DNA of 64,000 bases, taken from the NCBI GenBank assembly GCA_002631855.1, contig NTLF01000017.1, positions 558,001 to 622,000 on the forward strand. The letters are read 5' to 3'. Every line of letters begins with the position of its first letter. Positions within the stretch are counted from its first letter, which is position 1. Shown here one piece after another: positions 43,971-52,357 of this stretch. The notes under the pieces are model-generated. The model worked only from the letters and a program-made list of their open reading frames with translations, made no database searches and was not told where the DNA came from. The translations under genes were made by a program, and so were the position numbers. This DNA comes from Zunongwangia sp. ESRF-bin46 (lineage in GTDB: Bacteria > Bacteroidota > Bacteroidia > Flavobacteriales > Flavobacteriaceae).

Positions 43971-44417
43971 TTGAAAGAAAAAACAATAGATTACATACTG
44001 CGCTCAACTTGGATGAACGTACAAAAAATGTATAACGAAGAGGCCAGTAAAAAAGATAGTACAATGGCAACAGGATTTGCCTTAATAAGCATAGATCCTG
44101 AGGAAGGAACCCCTTCTACAGCCTTAGGTCCAAAAATGGGAATGGAAGCGACAAGTCTCTCTCGTACCTTAAAAAATATGGAAGCGAAAGGCTTGATTGA
44201 AAGAAAGCCCAATCCTGAAGATGGCCGTGGAGTTTTAATACACTTAACCCCTTTTGGAAAAGAAATGAGAGAATTTTCAAAAAATGTGGTACTTCGGTTT
44301 GACGAAGCTGTAAAAGAGAACATTTCAGAAGAGGAATTAAAGACATTTACAAAAGTAGCCAACACCATTTTAGAACTGATCAATTCAAAAAAAATATATA
44401 CCGAAAAAATAGCATAA
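43971..44417 (+). CDS. MarR-family transcriptional regulator of the fad operon
   Basis: The 148-residue protein has the winged helix-turn-helix of MarR proteins (about 40-115): recognition region MGMEATSLSRTLKNMEAKGL and the wing ERKPNPEDGRGVLIHLTPFGK, framed by N- and C-terminal dimerisation helices. The start TTG 43971 (LKEKTIDYIL) is chosen because the -7 element at 43935-43942 rules out the GTG at 43917. Its stop is one base before the ATG of fadN, so it heads a marR-fadN-fadA-fadE operon. MarR-like repressors that sense acyl-CoA or fatty acids in front of beta-oxidation genes are known in other bacteria; here this is inference. Confidence 0.85.
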   Translation: MKEKTIDYILRSTWMNVQKMYNEEASKKDSTMATGFALISIDPEEGTPSTALGPKMGMEATSLSRTLKNMEAKGLIERKPNPEDGRGVLIHLTPFGKEMREFSKNVVLRFDEAVKENISEEELKTFTKVANTILELINSKKIYTEKIA

Positions 44418-44418
44418 T

Positions 44419-46827
44419 ATGTCTAAGAGAAGAATAAATAAAGTAGCCGTTATAGGTTCCGGAATTATGGGAAGCGGGATTGCCTGTCACTTTGCCAATA
44501 TTGGCGTGGAGGTATTACTGCTAGACATTGTTCCGCGTGAGCTTACCGATAAAGAAAAGAAAAAAGGACTTACACTTGAAGATAAACAAGTGCGCAATCG
44601 TTTGGTAAATCAATCGTTGCAGGATTCTATAAAATCGAAACCTGCTCCACTCTACCACAAAGATTTTGCAGACCGTATTTCTACAGGAAATATGGAAGAT
44701 GATATTGCAAAAGTTTCTGAAGTAGATTGGATTATCGAAGTTGTTGTAGAACGATTGGATATTAAACAACAAGTTTTCGAAAACCTTGAAAAACATAGAA
44801 AAGAAGGAACGTTAATTACCTCAAATACCTCAGGTATTCCTATTAATATGATGAGTGAAGGTAGAAGTGAAGATTTTCAGAAACATTTCTGCGGAACACA
44901 CTTCTTTAACCCACCACGTTATTTAGAGCTCTTTGAAATCATCCCTGGGCCAAAAACCGATCAAGATGTGCTTGATTTCTTAAATGAATACGGTGAAAAG
45001 TTCCTTGGTAAAACTTCTATCGTTGCCAAAGACACCCCTGCTTTTATAGGGAATCGAATTGGAATCTTCGGCATTCAAAGTTTATTTCATCAAGTAAAAG
45101 AAATGGGCTTAACCGTTGAAGAGGTAGATAAATTAACAGGACCGGTAATCGGTCGGCCTAAATCTGCTACCTTCCGTACGGTAGATGTTGTAGGGCTTGA
45201 CACCTTAGTTCACGTAGCAAACGGTATTCATAAAAATGTGCCAGAAGACGAAGAACATGACATTTTTGAACTGCCTAATTTCATCGATACTATGATGGAA
45301 AAAGAATGGTTAGGTAGCAAAAGTGGACAAGGGTTCTATAAAAAAATTAAAAAAGAAGACGGTAGCAGCGAAATCTTGACATTAGATTTAGAATCTATGG
45401 AGTATCGCGATAAAGAACGTGCCTCATTCGATACACTTAAAAAGACAAAAGATATCGATGTAGTTGCAGATCGCTTTGAGGTTTTAATCAATGGTGATGA
45501 TAAAGCTGGTGAGTTTTACCGTAAAAACTTTGGTGCACTATTCGCCTACGTTTCTAAACGTATTCCTGAAATTACCGATGAGCTTTACAAAATCGATGAT
45601 GCGATGAAAGCTGGATTTGGTTGGGAACACGGACCTTTCGAAATTTGGGATGCCGTTGGTGTTAAAAAAGGAATCGAATTAATAAAAGAACTAGACAAAG
45701 AACCTGCAGCTTGGGTAAACGAAATGCTTGAAACCGGAGTAGATAGCTTCTACGACGTTCGAGAAGGAAACACCTATTATTATGGTATTCCTGAAAAAAC
45801 ACACGTTAAAATCCCTGGGCAGGATTCATACATTATTTTAGATAACATTCGCGAAAGCAAAGAAGTTTTCAAAAACAGCGGAGTTGTGGTTGAAGATCTT
45901 GGCGATGGTATTTTAAATGTAGAATTCAGAAGTAAAATGAACAGCGTTGGCGGCGATGTATTAGCCGGAATAAACAAAGCTATCGATATTGCCGAAAAAA
46001 GCTACGACGGATTGGTAATTGCCAACAACGGAAAAAATTTCTCTGTTGGTGCCAACGTAGGAATGATTTTTATGATGGCGGTAGAGCAAGAATATGATGA
46101 ATTGAACGCTGCTGTTAAATACTTCCAAGACACGTGTATGCGTCTTCGTTATTCTTCAATTCCAACCGTAGTTGCCCCTCACGGGATGACATTAGGTGGT
46201 GGTTGCGAGATGACCCTACACGCCGATCGCGTGGTTGCATCTGCAGAAAGTTATATTGGTTTAGTTGAATTTGGCGTTGGAGTAATTCCTGGCGGTGGTG
46301 GATCTAAAGAAATGACCGTTCGCGCTCAAGATTTATTTCAAAAAGGAGATGTGGAACTTAATACGCTAAGAGAACATTTCTTAACCATCGGGATGGCAAA
46401 AGTATCAACTTCGGCTTACGAAGCTTTCGATACCAATATCCTGAAAGAAGGAAAAGATATTATAATCGTAAATAAGAACCGTCGTATTGCTGCTGCTAAA
46501 GAAGTAGCACGAATGATGGCAGATCAAGGGTATACAAAACCTATTGAAAGAACCGACATTAAAGTATTAGGTAAACAAGCATTAGGTGCATTCCTTGTTG
46601 GGACAGACCAAATGCAAGCAGGAAAATACATTAGTGAACACGATAAGAAAATTGCAAACAAACTAGCTTGGGTAATGGCCGGTGGCGATTTAAGCGAACC
46701 GCAACAAGTAAGCGAGCAGTACTTGTTAGACCTTGAAAGAGAAGCATTTTTAAGCCTTTGTGGTGAACGAAAAACTTTGGAAAGGTTGCAGCATATGATT
46801 CAGAAAAACAAACCACTGAGAAATTAG
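44419..46827 (+). CDS. fadN: 3-hydroxyacyl-CoA dehydrogenase / enoyl-CoA hydratase (FadN type)
   Basis: It performs the hydration and NAD-dependent dehydrogenation steps of fatty-acid beta-oxidation. Domain order in the 802-residue protein is dehydrogenase first, hydratase last: a Rossmann NAD site VIGSGIMGSGIACHFANIG (about 10-28), the dehydrogenase C-terminal part with GTHFFNPPR (about 160) and a second 3HCDH-C domain, then a crotonase domain (about 490-720) with NFSVGANVGM and GMTLGGGCEM. This order is that of Bacillus FadN, the reverse of E. coli FadB. Gene order fadN-fadA-fadE also matches the Bacillus operon. Confidence 0.93.
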   Translation: MSKRRINKVAVIGSGIMGSGIACHFANIGVEVLLLDIVPRELTDKEKKKGLTLEDKQVRNRLVNQSLQDSIKSKPAPLYHKDFADRISTGNMEDDIAKVSEVDWIIEVVVERLDIKQQVFENLEKHRKEGTLITSNTSGIPINMMSEGRSEDFQKHFCGTHFFNPPRYLELFEIIPGPKTDQDVLDFLNEYGEKFLGKTSIVAKDTPAFIGNRIGIFGIQSLFHQVKEMGLTVEEVDKLTGPVIGRPKSATFRTVDVVGLDTLVHVANGIHKNVPEDEEHDIFELPNFIDTMMEKEWLGSKSGQGFYKKIKKEDGSSEILTLDLESMEYRDKERASFDTLKKTKDIDVVADRFEVLINGDDKAGEFYRKNFGALFAYVSKRIPEITDELYKIDDAMKAGFGWEHGPFEIWDAVGVKKGIELIKELDKEPAAWVNEMLETGVDSFYDVREGNTYYYGIPEKTHVKIPGQDSYIILDNIRESKEVFKNSGVVVEDLGDGILNVEFRSKMNSVGGDVLAGINKAIDIAEKSYDGLVIANNGKNFSVGANVGMIFMMAVEQEYDELNAAVKYFQDTCMRLRYSSIPTVVAPHGMTLGGGCEMTLHADRVVASAESYIGLVEFGVGVIPGGGGSKEMTVRAQDLFQKGDVELNTLREHFLTIGMAKVSTSAYEAFDTNILKEGKDIIIVNKNRRIAAAKEVARMMADQGYTKPIERTDIKVLGKQALGAFLVGTDQMQAGKYISEHDKKIANKLAWVMAGGDLSEPQQVSEQYLLDLEREAFLSLCGERKTLERLQHMIQKNKPLRN

Positions 46828-46869
46828 ATTATTAAATATTAGAAAGTTAAAGCACTGAAATTTAATAAT
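46828..46869. repeat. inverted repeat element between fadN and fadA
   Basis: ATTATTAAAT (46828-46837) and ATTTAATAAT (46860-46869) form a perfect 10-bp inverted repeat filling the gap after the fadN stop codon. The minus strand reads as loose 7-base units that include TTCAGTG, close to the TTCAGTA unit at 15405; the 7-bp periodicity here is weaker than at 48076-48142. Confidence 0.45.
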
Positions 46870-46884
46870 TCAAAATAAAAAAAC

Positions 46885-48075
46885 ATGAAAACAGCATATA
46901 TAGTAAAAGCATACAGAACAGCAGTAGGGAAAGCTCCTAGAGGCTTGTTCCGTTTTAAAAGACCAGATGAATTGGCAGCAGAAACCATTCAATATATGAT
47001 GAATGAGCTTCCGCAACTTGATAAAAAACGCATAGACGATGTAATCGTTGGCAATGCGATGCCCGAAGCCGAACAAGGACTTAACATGGGGCGTTTAATT
47101 TCCTTAATGGGACTTAAAATTGAAGATATCCCTGGTGTTACAGTAAATAGATACTGTGCTTCAGGTGTTGAAACGATTGCGATGGCTACCGCTAAAATTC
47201 AAAGTGGTATGGCCGATTGTATAATCGCTGGTGGTGCCGAAAGTATGAGTTACATTCCAATGGGTGGTTACAAACCAGTACCAGATTATAAATTGGCCAA
47301 GCAAGGGAATGAAGATTATTACTGGGGAATGGGTTTAACAGCAGAAGCTGTTGCGAATGAATATAAAGTTTCTCGTGAAGATCAAGATGAATTTGCTTAC
47401 AACAGCCATATGAAAGCTTTGAAAGCACAAGAGGAAAACCGTTTTCAAGACCAGATTGTTCCTATTGATGTGGATGAAACATTTGTAAACGATGCTGGTA
47501 AAAAAGAAACGAAAACTTATACTGTAAATAAAGACGAAGGACCTAGAAAAGGAACCAACATGGAAGCTTTGTCTAAACTTCGTCCTGTTTTTGCGGAAGG
47601 CGGAAGTGTAACAGCTGGTAACTCATCGCAAATGAGTGATGGTGCCGCTTTTACAATGGTAATGAGCGAAGAAATGGTGAAAGAATTAAATATAGAGCCT
47701 ATCGCCCGTATGGTAAATTATGCCGCTGTAGGGGTTGAACCTCGTATTATGGGAATTGGTCCTATTAAAGCAATTCCAAAAGCATTAGACCAAGCAGGAA
47801 TGAAATTAGACCAAATTGGTTTGGTAGAATTGAATGAAGCATTCGCTTCTCAATCTCTTGCTGTAATTAGAAAGCTAGGTCTCAATAAAGATATAGTAAA
47901 CGTAAATGGAGGAGCCATTGCACTAGGTCACCCACTTGGCTGTACCGGTAGTAAATTATCCGTTCAACTTTTCGATGAAATGAGAAAGCGTGATATGCAA
48001 GGTAAGTATGGTATGGTTACTATGTGTGTTGGTACTGGACAAGGTGCCGCTGGAATTTATGAGTTTTTAAATTAA
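46885..48075 (+). CDS. fadA: acetyl-CoA acyltransferase (thiolase)
   Basis: The 396-residue enzyme cleaves 3-ketoacyl-CoA with CoA to acetyl-CoA and a shortened acyl-CoA. The thiolase motifs are plain: the acylated Cys near residue 92 in VNRYCASGVETIAMATAKIQ, the NEAFA loop in ELNEAFASQ, His in GGAIALGHPLGCTGSK, and the C-terminal Cys in MVTMCVGTGQGAAGIYE. Length matches FadA/AtoB-type degradative thiolases. It lies between fadN and fadE, and gaps on both sides contain inverted repeat elements. Confidence 0.95.
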   Translation: MKTAYIVKAYRTAVGKAPRGLFRFKRPDELAAETIQYMMNELPQLDKKRIDDVIVGNAMPEAEQGLNMGRLISLMGLKIEDIPGVTVNRYCASGVETIAMATAKIQSGMADCIIAGGAESMSYIPMGGYKPVPDYKLAKQGNEDYYWGMGLTAEAVANEYKVSREDQDEFAYNSHMKALKAQEENRFQDQIVPIDVDETFVNDAGKKETKTYTVNKDEGPRKGTNMEALSKLRPVFAEGGSVTAGNSSQMSDGAAFTMVMSEEMVKELNIEPIARMVNYAAVGVEPRIMGIGPIKAIPKALDQAGMKLDQIGLVELNEAFASQSLAVIRKLGLNKDIVNVNGGAIALGHPLGCTGSKLSVQLFDEMRKRDMQGKYGMVTMCVGTGQGAAGIYEFLN

Positions 48076-48142
48076 TTAAGTATTGAAATATGAGTATGAA
48101 GTAACGAGAAAGGATTCTCAATACTTAATACTAACTACTAAA
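48076..48142. repeat. inverted pair of degenerate heptad arrays between fadA and fadE
   Basis: On the left TTAAGTA, TTGAAAT, ATGAGTA and TGAAGTA follow at 48076, 48083, 48090 and 48097. On the right TTCTCAA, TACTTAA, TACTAAC and TACTAAA follow at 48115, 48122, 48129 and 48136. Their consensus TTNAGTA/TACTNAA equals the perfect unit at 15405-15446. The outer arms contain a perfect 10-bp inverted repeat (48077-48086, 48118-48127). Confidence 0.65.
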
Positions 48143-48152
48143 ATCTAAAAAA

Positions 48153-49958
48153 ATGAGTACAACTGCTGAAAATAAAGAATTACTTCGCGGCGGACAGTTT
48201 CTAGTAAAAGAAACGGCTGCTAAGGATATTTTTACTCCGGAAGATTTTTCCGAAGAACAAAAAATGATGCGCGATTCGGTTAAAGAATTTGTTGATCGCG
48301 AAATCTGGCCGAAAAAGGAAGAGTTTGAAAAGAAAAACTACGACCTCACTGAAGAAATTATGCGTAAAGCCGGTGAAATGGGCTTACTAGGTGTTGCCGT
48401 TCCTGAAGAGTATGACGGATTGGGAATGGGCTTTGTAACTACTATGTTGGTTTGCGATTACATTTCAGGAGCTACTGGTTCTATCGCAACTGCGTTTGGT
48501 GCACACACAGGTATTGGCACGATGCCAATCACCCTTTATGGTACAGAAGAACAAAAGAAAAAGTATGTTCCTAAATTAGCTACTGGTGAATGGTTTGGCG
48601 CTTATTGCCTTACTGAACCAGGTGCAGGAAGTGATGCTAACAGTGGAAAAACAAAAGCTGTTCTTTCTGAAGATGGAAAAAACTACATCATCAACGGACA
48701 AAAAATGTGGATCTCAAATGCGGGATTTGCAGATGTATTTATCGTGTTTGCCCGTATTGAAGACGACAAATATATTACAGGGTTTATAGTTGAAAATGAT
48801 TCTGAAAACGGAATTACGTTTGGCGAAGAAGAGAAAAAATTAGGCATCCACTCCTCCTCTACTCGACAAGTATTTTTCAACGATACTAAAGTTCCTGTTG
48901 AAAATATGCTTTCAGAAAGAGGAAACGGATTTAAAATTGCGATGAACGCATTGAATGTAGGGCGAATTAAATTGGCTGCAGCGAGTTTAGATGCACAACG
49001 TCGTGTAATAGACCAAGCAACTAAATACGCTAACGACCGAGTTCAGTTTAAAACCCCGATTGCTAAGTTTGGCGCCATTAAGTCAAAATTAGCCGAAATG
49101 GCAACTTCTGCTTTTGCTGGTGAGAGTGCTAGCTACCGTGCTGGTAAAAATATCGAGGAGCGTATTGCACTTCGTATGGAAGCTGGAAACAGCCACCAAG
49201 AAGCTGAATTGAAAAGTGTAGAAGAATACGCAATAGAATGCTCTATCTTAAAAGTAGCGGTTTCTGAAGATATTCAAAACTGTGCTGATGAAGGAATTCA
49301 GATTTTCGGTGGAATGGGCTTTAGCGCCGACACCCCAATGGAATCTGCTTGGCGTGATGCTCGTATCGCTCGTATTTACGAAGGTACAAACGAGATAAAC
49401 CGTATGCTTGCCATTGGAATGCTTGTGAAAAAAGCAATGAAAGGTCACGTAGATTTATTGGGCCCTGCACAAGCAGTTGGTGAAGAGCTGATGGGAATTC
49501 CATCGTTTGATACCCCCGATTATTCTGAAGTACTTTCAGAAGAAAAAGAGATGATCGGTAAGCTGAAAAAAGTGTTATTGATGGTTGCTGGTAGTGCCGT
49601 TAAAAAGTACGGCCCAGAGTTGGAAGAACACCAACAGTTATTATTGGCTTCAGCTGATATTTTAATTGAAATCTATATGGCAGAAAGCGCTATACTACGT
49701 GCCGAAAAGAACCATAAACGTGATAATGCCAATGCTGAATATCAAGTAGCGATGGCACAGCTGTATCTATACCACGCAGTTGAAATCGTTAACCAAAAAG
49801 CAAAAGAAGGAATTATTTCATTTGCTGAAGGTGACGAACAAAAAGCAATGTTAATGGGACTTAAACGTTGGACGAAGTATCAAAACTTTCCAAATATTGT
49901 TCAGTTACGTAATAAAATTGCAGAAAAAGTAACAGCGGAAAACACATATCCGTTTTAA
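48153..49958 (+). CDS. fadE: acyl-CoA dehydrogenase (FadE-like)
   Basis: It introduces the trans-2 double bond of acyl-CoA, passing electrons to an electron-transfer flavoprotein. The 601-residue protein has the acyl-CoA dehydrogenase layout (N-terminal helices about 25-150 with LLGVAVPEEYDGLGM, a middle beta domain with YCLTEPGAGSDAN and KMWISNAGFADVF, and a C-terminal FAD/helical part with QIFGGMGFSAD and RIYEGTNEINRM) plus about 160 extra C-terminal residues. The length agrees with the Bacillus FadE (YusJ) type. The catalytic Glu is most likely in the YEGTNE segment. A perfect-palindrome terminator follows. Confidence 0.92.
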   Translation: MSTTAENKELLRGGQFLVKETAAKDIFTPEDFSEEQKMMRDSVKEFVDREIWPKKEEFEKKNYDLTEEIMRKAGEMGLLGVAVPEEYDGLGMGFVTTMLVCDYISGATGSIATAFGAHTGIGTMPITLYGTEEQKKKYVPKLATGEWFGAYCLTEPGAGSDANSGKTKAVLSEDGKNYIINGQKMWISNAGFADVFIVFARIEDDKYITGFIVENDSENGITFGEEEKKLGIHSSSTRQVFFNDTKVPVENMLSERGNGFKIAMNALNVGRIKLAAASLDAQRRVIDQATKYANDRVQFKTPIAKFGAIKSKLAEMATSAFAGESASYRAGKNIEERIALRMEAGNSHQEAELKSVEEYAIECSILKVAVSEDIQNCADEGIQIFGGMGFSADTPMESAWRDARIARIYEGTNEINRMLAIGMLVKKAMKGHVDLLGPAQAVGEELMGIPSFDTPDYSEVLSEEKEMIGKLKKVLLMVAGSAVKKYGPELEEHQQLLLASADILIEIYMAESAILRAEKNHKRDNANAEYQVAMAQLYLYHAVEIVNQKAKEGIISFAEGDEQKAMLMGLKRWTKYQNFPNIVQLRNKIAEKVTAENTYPF

Positions 49959-49993
49959 AAATTAGTTTTTATAATTAAATTTAGTTGTTAGTT

Positions 49994-50025
49994 AAAAACC
50001 ACTCAAAATTTTGAGTGGTTTTTTT
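49994..50025 (+). terminator. terminator of the fad operon, 30-bp perfect palindrome
   Basis: AAAAACCACTCAAAA and TTTTGAGTGGTTTTT abut with no loop bases, followed by more T. Confidence 0.88.
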
Positions 50026-50082
50026 ATTTGAATTATCATGTCTGGCCTAAAGTTTGTTATTTTTAAACAAAATTACAATTGA

Positions 50083-50949
50083 ATGAAAAAATCCCTTGCC
50101 CTACTGCTATCATTAATCAGTTATTTTGCAATCGCTCAAGAAAACACCGAAGTATATTTAATGGATATTACTTCCGCCTATTCTGGACTGGAAGTGTATA
50201 ACTTTAAAAATATTTCAAACAATTCAGGATACGATAATCAACCTTCTTTTGTAGATGATGATACTATTCTTTTCGCTGGGAATAATAAAAATCAAACTGA
50301 TATAGCGTCTTATTCCATTTCTTCAGAAGAAAAAAGTTTTTTAAATCTACCTACGGAAGGCGGAGAATATTCACCTATGCAAATTCCGAATTCAGAAAAA
50401 ATTACAGCCGTTCGTTTAGATCCTGATGGGAAACAGCGCTTATATACGTACGATAAAAAAGAACCCCAGAAAGAAACGATTCCTAATCTACAAGTAGCTT
50501 ATTATGCTTTTAAAGATGAACACACGCTTCTCGCTTCTGTATTAGCTCAAAACGAATTAAATTTAGTAGTTGCGAATGTAAAAACTCAAAAAGTAGATAC
50601 GCTTAAATACAACGCTGGACGCTCAATCCATAAAGTGCCTAATACAAAACGGACGATGAGCTATACTTTTTTAAATGAAGACGGAAATTATGACGTCTAC
50701 CAATTAAATATGGGTACACTTGAAAGCTTTTTTGTTGCAGAACTTCCTATCGGAATCCAAGATCATATCTGGCTTAGTGAATCCAAACTACTGATTGGAA
50801 GCGGCGATAAATTGTTTTTATACGATCTCTTCGGAAACGGTGAATGGCAAGAAGTTGCAAACCTTTCAGAACATAATATCACCAACATTACAAGGTTGGC
50901 TGTAAGTCCTAATGGAAAAAAATTAGCATTGGTTGCCGAACAAAAATAA
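50083..50949 (+). CDS. secreted TolB-like beta-propeller protein
   Basis: A signal peptide (MKKSLALLLSLISYFAIAQ) precedes about 270 residues of beta-propeller with WD40/TolB-like blades: DNQPSFVDDDTILFAGNN, YSPMQIPNSEKITAVRLDPD, then HNITNITRLAVSPNGKKLAL. The protein is short for a full TolB but large enough for five or six blades. It lacks a lipobox and a T9SS domain and is probably periplasmic. Function is unknown. Two secreted peptidase genes follow, the first after 66 bases. Confidence 0.78.
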   Translation: MKKSLALLLSLISYFAIAQENTEVYLMDITSAYSGLEVYNFKNISNNSGYDNQPSFVDDDTILFAGNNKNQTDIASYSISSEEKSFLNLPTEGGEYSPMQIPNSEKITAVRLDPDGKQRLYTYDKKEPQKETIPNLQVAYYAFKDEHTLLASVLAQNELNLVVANVKTQKVDTLKYNAGRSIHKVPNTKRTMSYTFLNEDGNYDVYQLNMGTLESFFVAELPIGIQDHIWLSESKLLIGSGDKLFLYDLFGNGEWQEVANLSEHNITNITRLAVSPNGKKLALVAEQK

Positions 50950-51015
50950 TTTCTTAAATATAGAAGTCTTGTTACGCGGTTAAGTTTTCTGTATTTTTAA
51001 AGAAATTTCCCAAGT

Positions 51016-52347
51016 ATGAAAAAAACACTTTTATTTTTAAGTTTACTCATAACCTATAGTTCTTTTTCACAAACTGATTCCCGGATTTACGATATCATAA
51101 ATTCCGTTTCTGCTGAAAGAATTGAAGCCGATATCACTGCACTTGCCAGTTTTGGCACTAGACATACCCTTAGTGATACAGTTTCAGACACACGTGGTAT
51201 TGGCGCTGCCCGTCGATGGATAAAATCCAGTTTTGAAGAAATTTCAAAAGATTGTAATAATTGTCTCGAGGTTTTCTATCAGAAAAATTTTATTGAAAAA
51301 GGGGATAATGAACGAATCGTAAAAGACGTATGGGTAAATAACGTGGCCGCCGTCCAAAAAGGGACAAGATATCCCAATCGCTATATCATAATGAGCGGAG
51401 ATATTGATAGCCGTGTAAGCGACCCTACTAATTTCACTGATGATTCCCCCGGCGCTAACGATAACGCTAGCGGAATGGCCGGAGCAATAGAAGCCGCACG
51501 GGTACTTTCTAAATATGAGTTTGAAAGTAGCATCATTTATTTAGGCTTAAGTGGTGAAGAACAAGGATTATATGGCGGAAAAGGCTTTGCCGAATATGCT
51601 AAAAAGAACAACTGGAAAATTATTGGTGTTCTAAATAATGATATGATTGGGAACATCAAAGGTGTGGACGGAGTAATAAGCAATAGAGATTTCAGGATAT
51701 TTTCTGAACCGGTTCCCCCCAATGAAACAGAAAGAGAACGTCGTGCGCGACGGTTTTACGGTGGCGAAGTAGATGGAATTTCAAGGCAATTGGCGCGTTA
51801 TGTGCATAAAACTACAAAGACCTATATGCCAGAAATGAACCCTATGATGATCTACCGTTTGGACCGTTTTGGTCGTGGTGGCCATCATCGTCCATTTAAT
51901 GATTTAGGTTTTGCAGGCATCCGGATTATGGAAGCCCATGAAAACTATACTCAGCAACATCAAGATATCCGAACTGAAAATGGCATCGAGTACGGTGACA
52001 AATTAAAGTTTGTTAATTTTGACTACGCTGCTAAATTAACCGCTGTTAATGCTATTAACATGGCTAGTTTGGCTTGGGCCCCACCGGCACCCAAAAATGT
52101 TGCTATTGGTGGTATTGTGGAACCTTCGGCTAAACTAAAATGGAACAAGGTAGACGGTGCCGTTGGCTATAAAATTTATTGGCGAGACACCACTTCAGCA
52201 ACTTGGGATTATAGCCGATACGTAGGCAATGTTTCAGAATTTACATTAAAAGGGATTGTAATTGACAATTACTTTTTTGGTGTAGCCGCAGTTGATAAAG
52301 ATGGCTTTGAGAGTGTTGTTGTTTTTCCTAATTCAGTTTTTAGATAA
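51016..52347 (+). CDS. secreted M28 family metallopeptidase with C-terminal Fn3 domain
   Basis: The protein is an M28 (aminopeptidase Y/S-type) zinc peptidase: signal peptide ending SFSQ, peptidase domain about 30-350, and a C-terminal fibronectin type III-like domain (from PPAPKNVAIGG). Most of the two-zinc site is present: bridging Asp in PGANDNASGM, the Glu pair in LSGEEQGLYGG, Asp in NNDMIGN and a His in the YTQQHQDIRTENG stretch. The first ligand, normally His in GHxDS, is Asp here (SGDIDSR), so zinc binding may be altered. It sits just before an M1 peptidase gene; the pair may act together on peptides. Confidence 0.88.
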   Translation: MKKTLLFLSLLITYSSFSQTDSRIYDIINSVSAERIEADITALASFGTRHTLSDTVSDTRGIGAARRWIKSSFEEISKDCNNCLEVFYQKNFIEKGDNERIVKDVWVNNVAAVQKGTRYPNRYIIMSGDIDSRVSDPTNFTDDSPGANDNASGMAGAIEAARVLSKYEFESSIIYLGLSGEEQGLYGGKGFAEYAKKNNWKIIGVLNNDMIGNIKGVDGVISNRDFRIFSEPVPPNETERERRARRFYGGEVDGISRQLARYVHKTTKTYMPEMNPMMIYRLDRFGRGGHHRPFNDLGFAGIRIMEAHENYTQQHQDIRTENGIEYGDKLKFVNFDYAAKLTAVNAINMASLAWAPPAPKNVAIGGIVEPSAKLKWNKVDGAVGYKIYWRDTTSATWDYSRYVGNVSEFTLKGIVIDNYFFGVAAVDKDGFESVVVFPNSVFR

Positions 52348-52357
52348 TAAATTATAT

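Noticed and set aside
52292-52357. Longer start of the M1 peptidase inside the M28 gene
   Set aside because: The upstream codons overlap the M28 coding end and are not signal-like; ATG 52358 starts a clean signal peptide.
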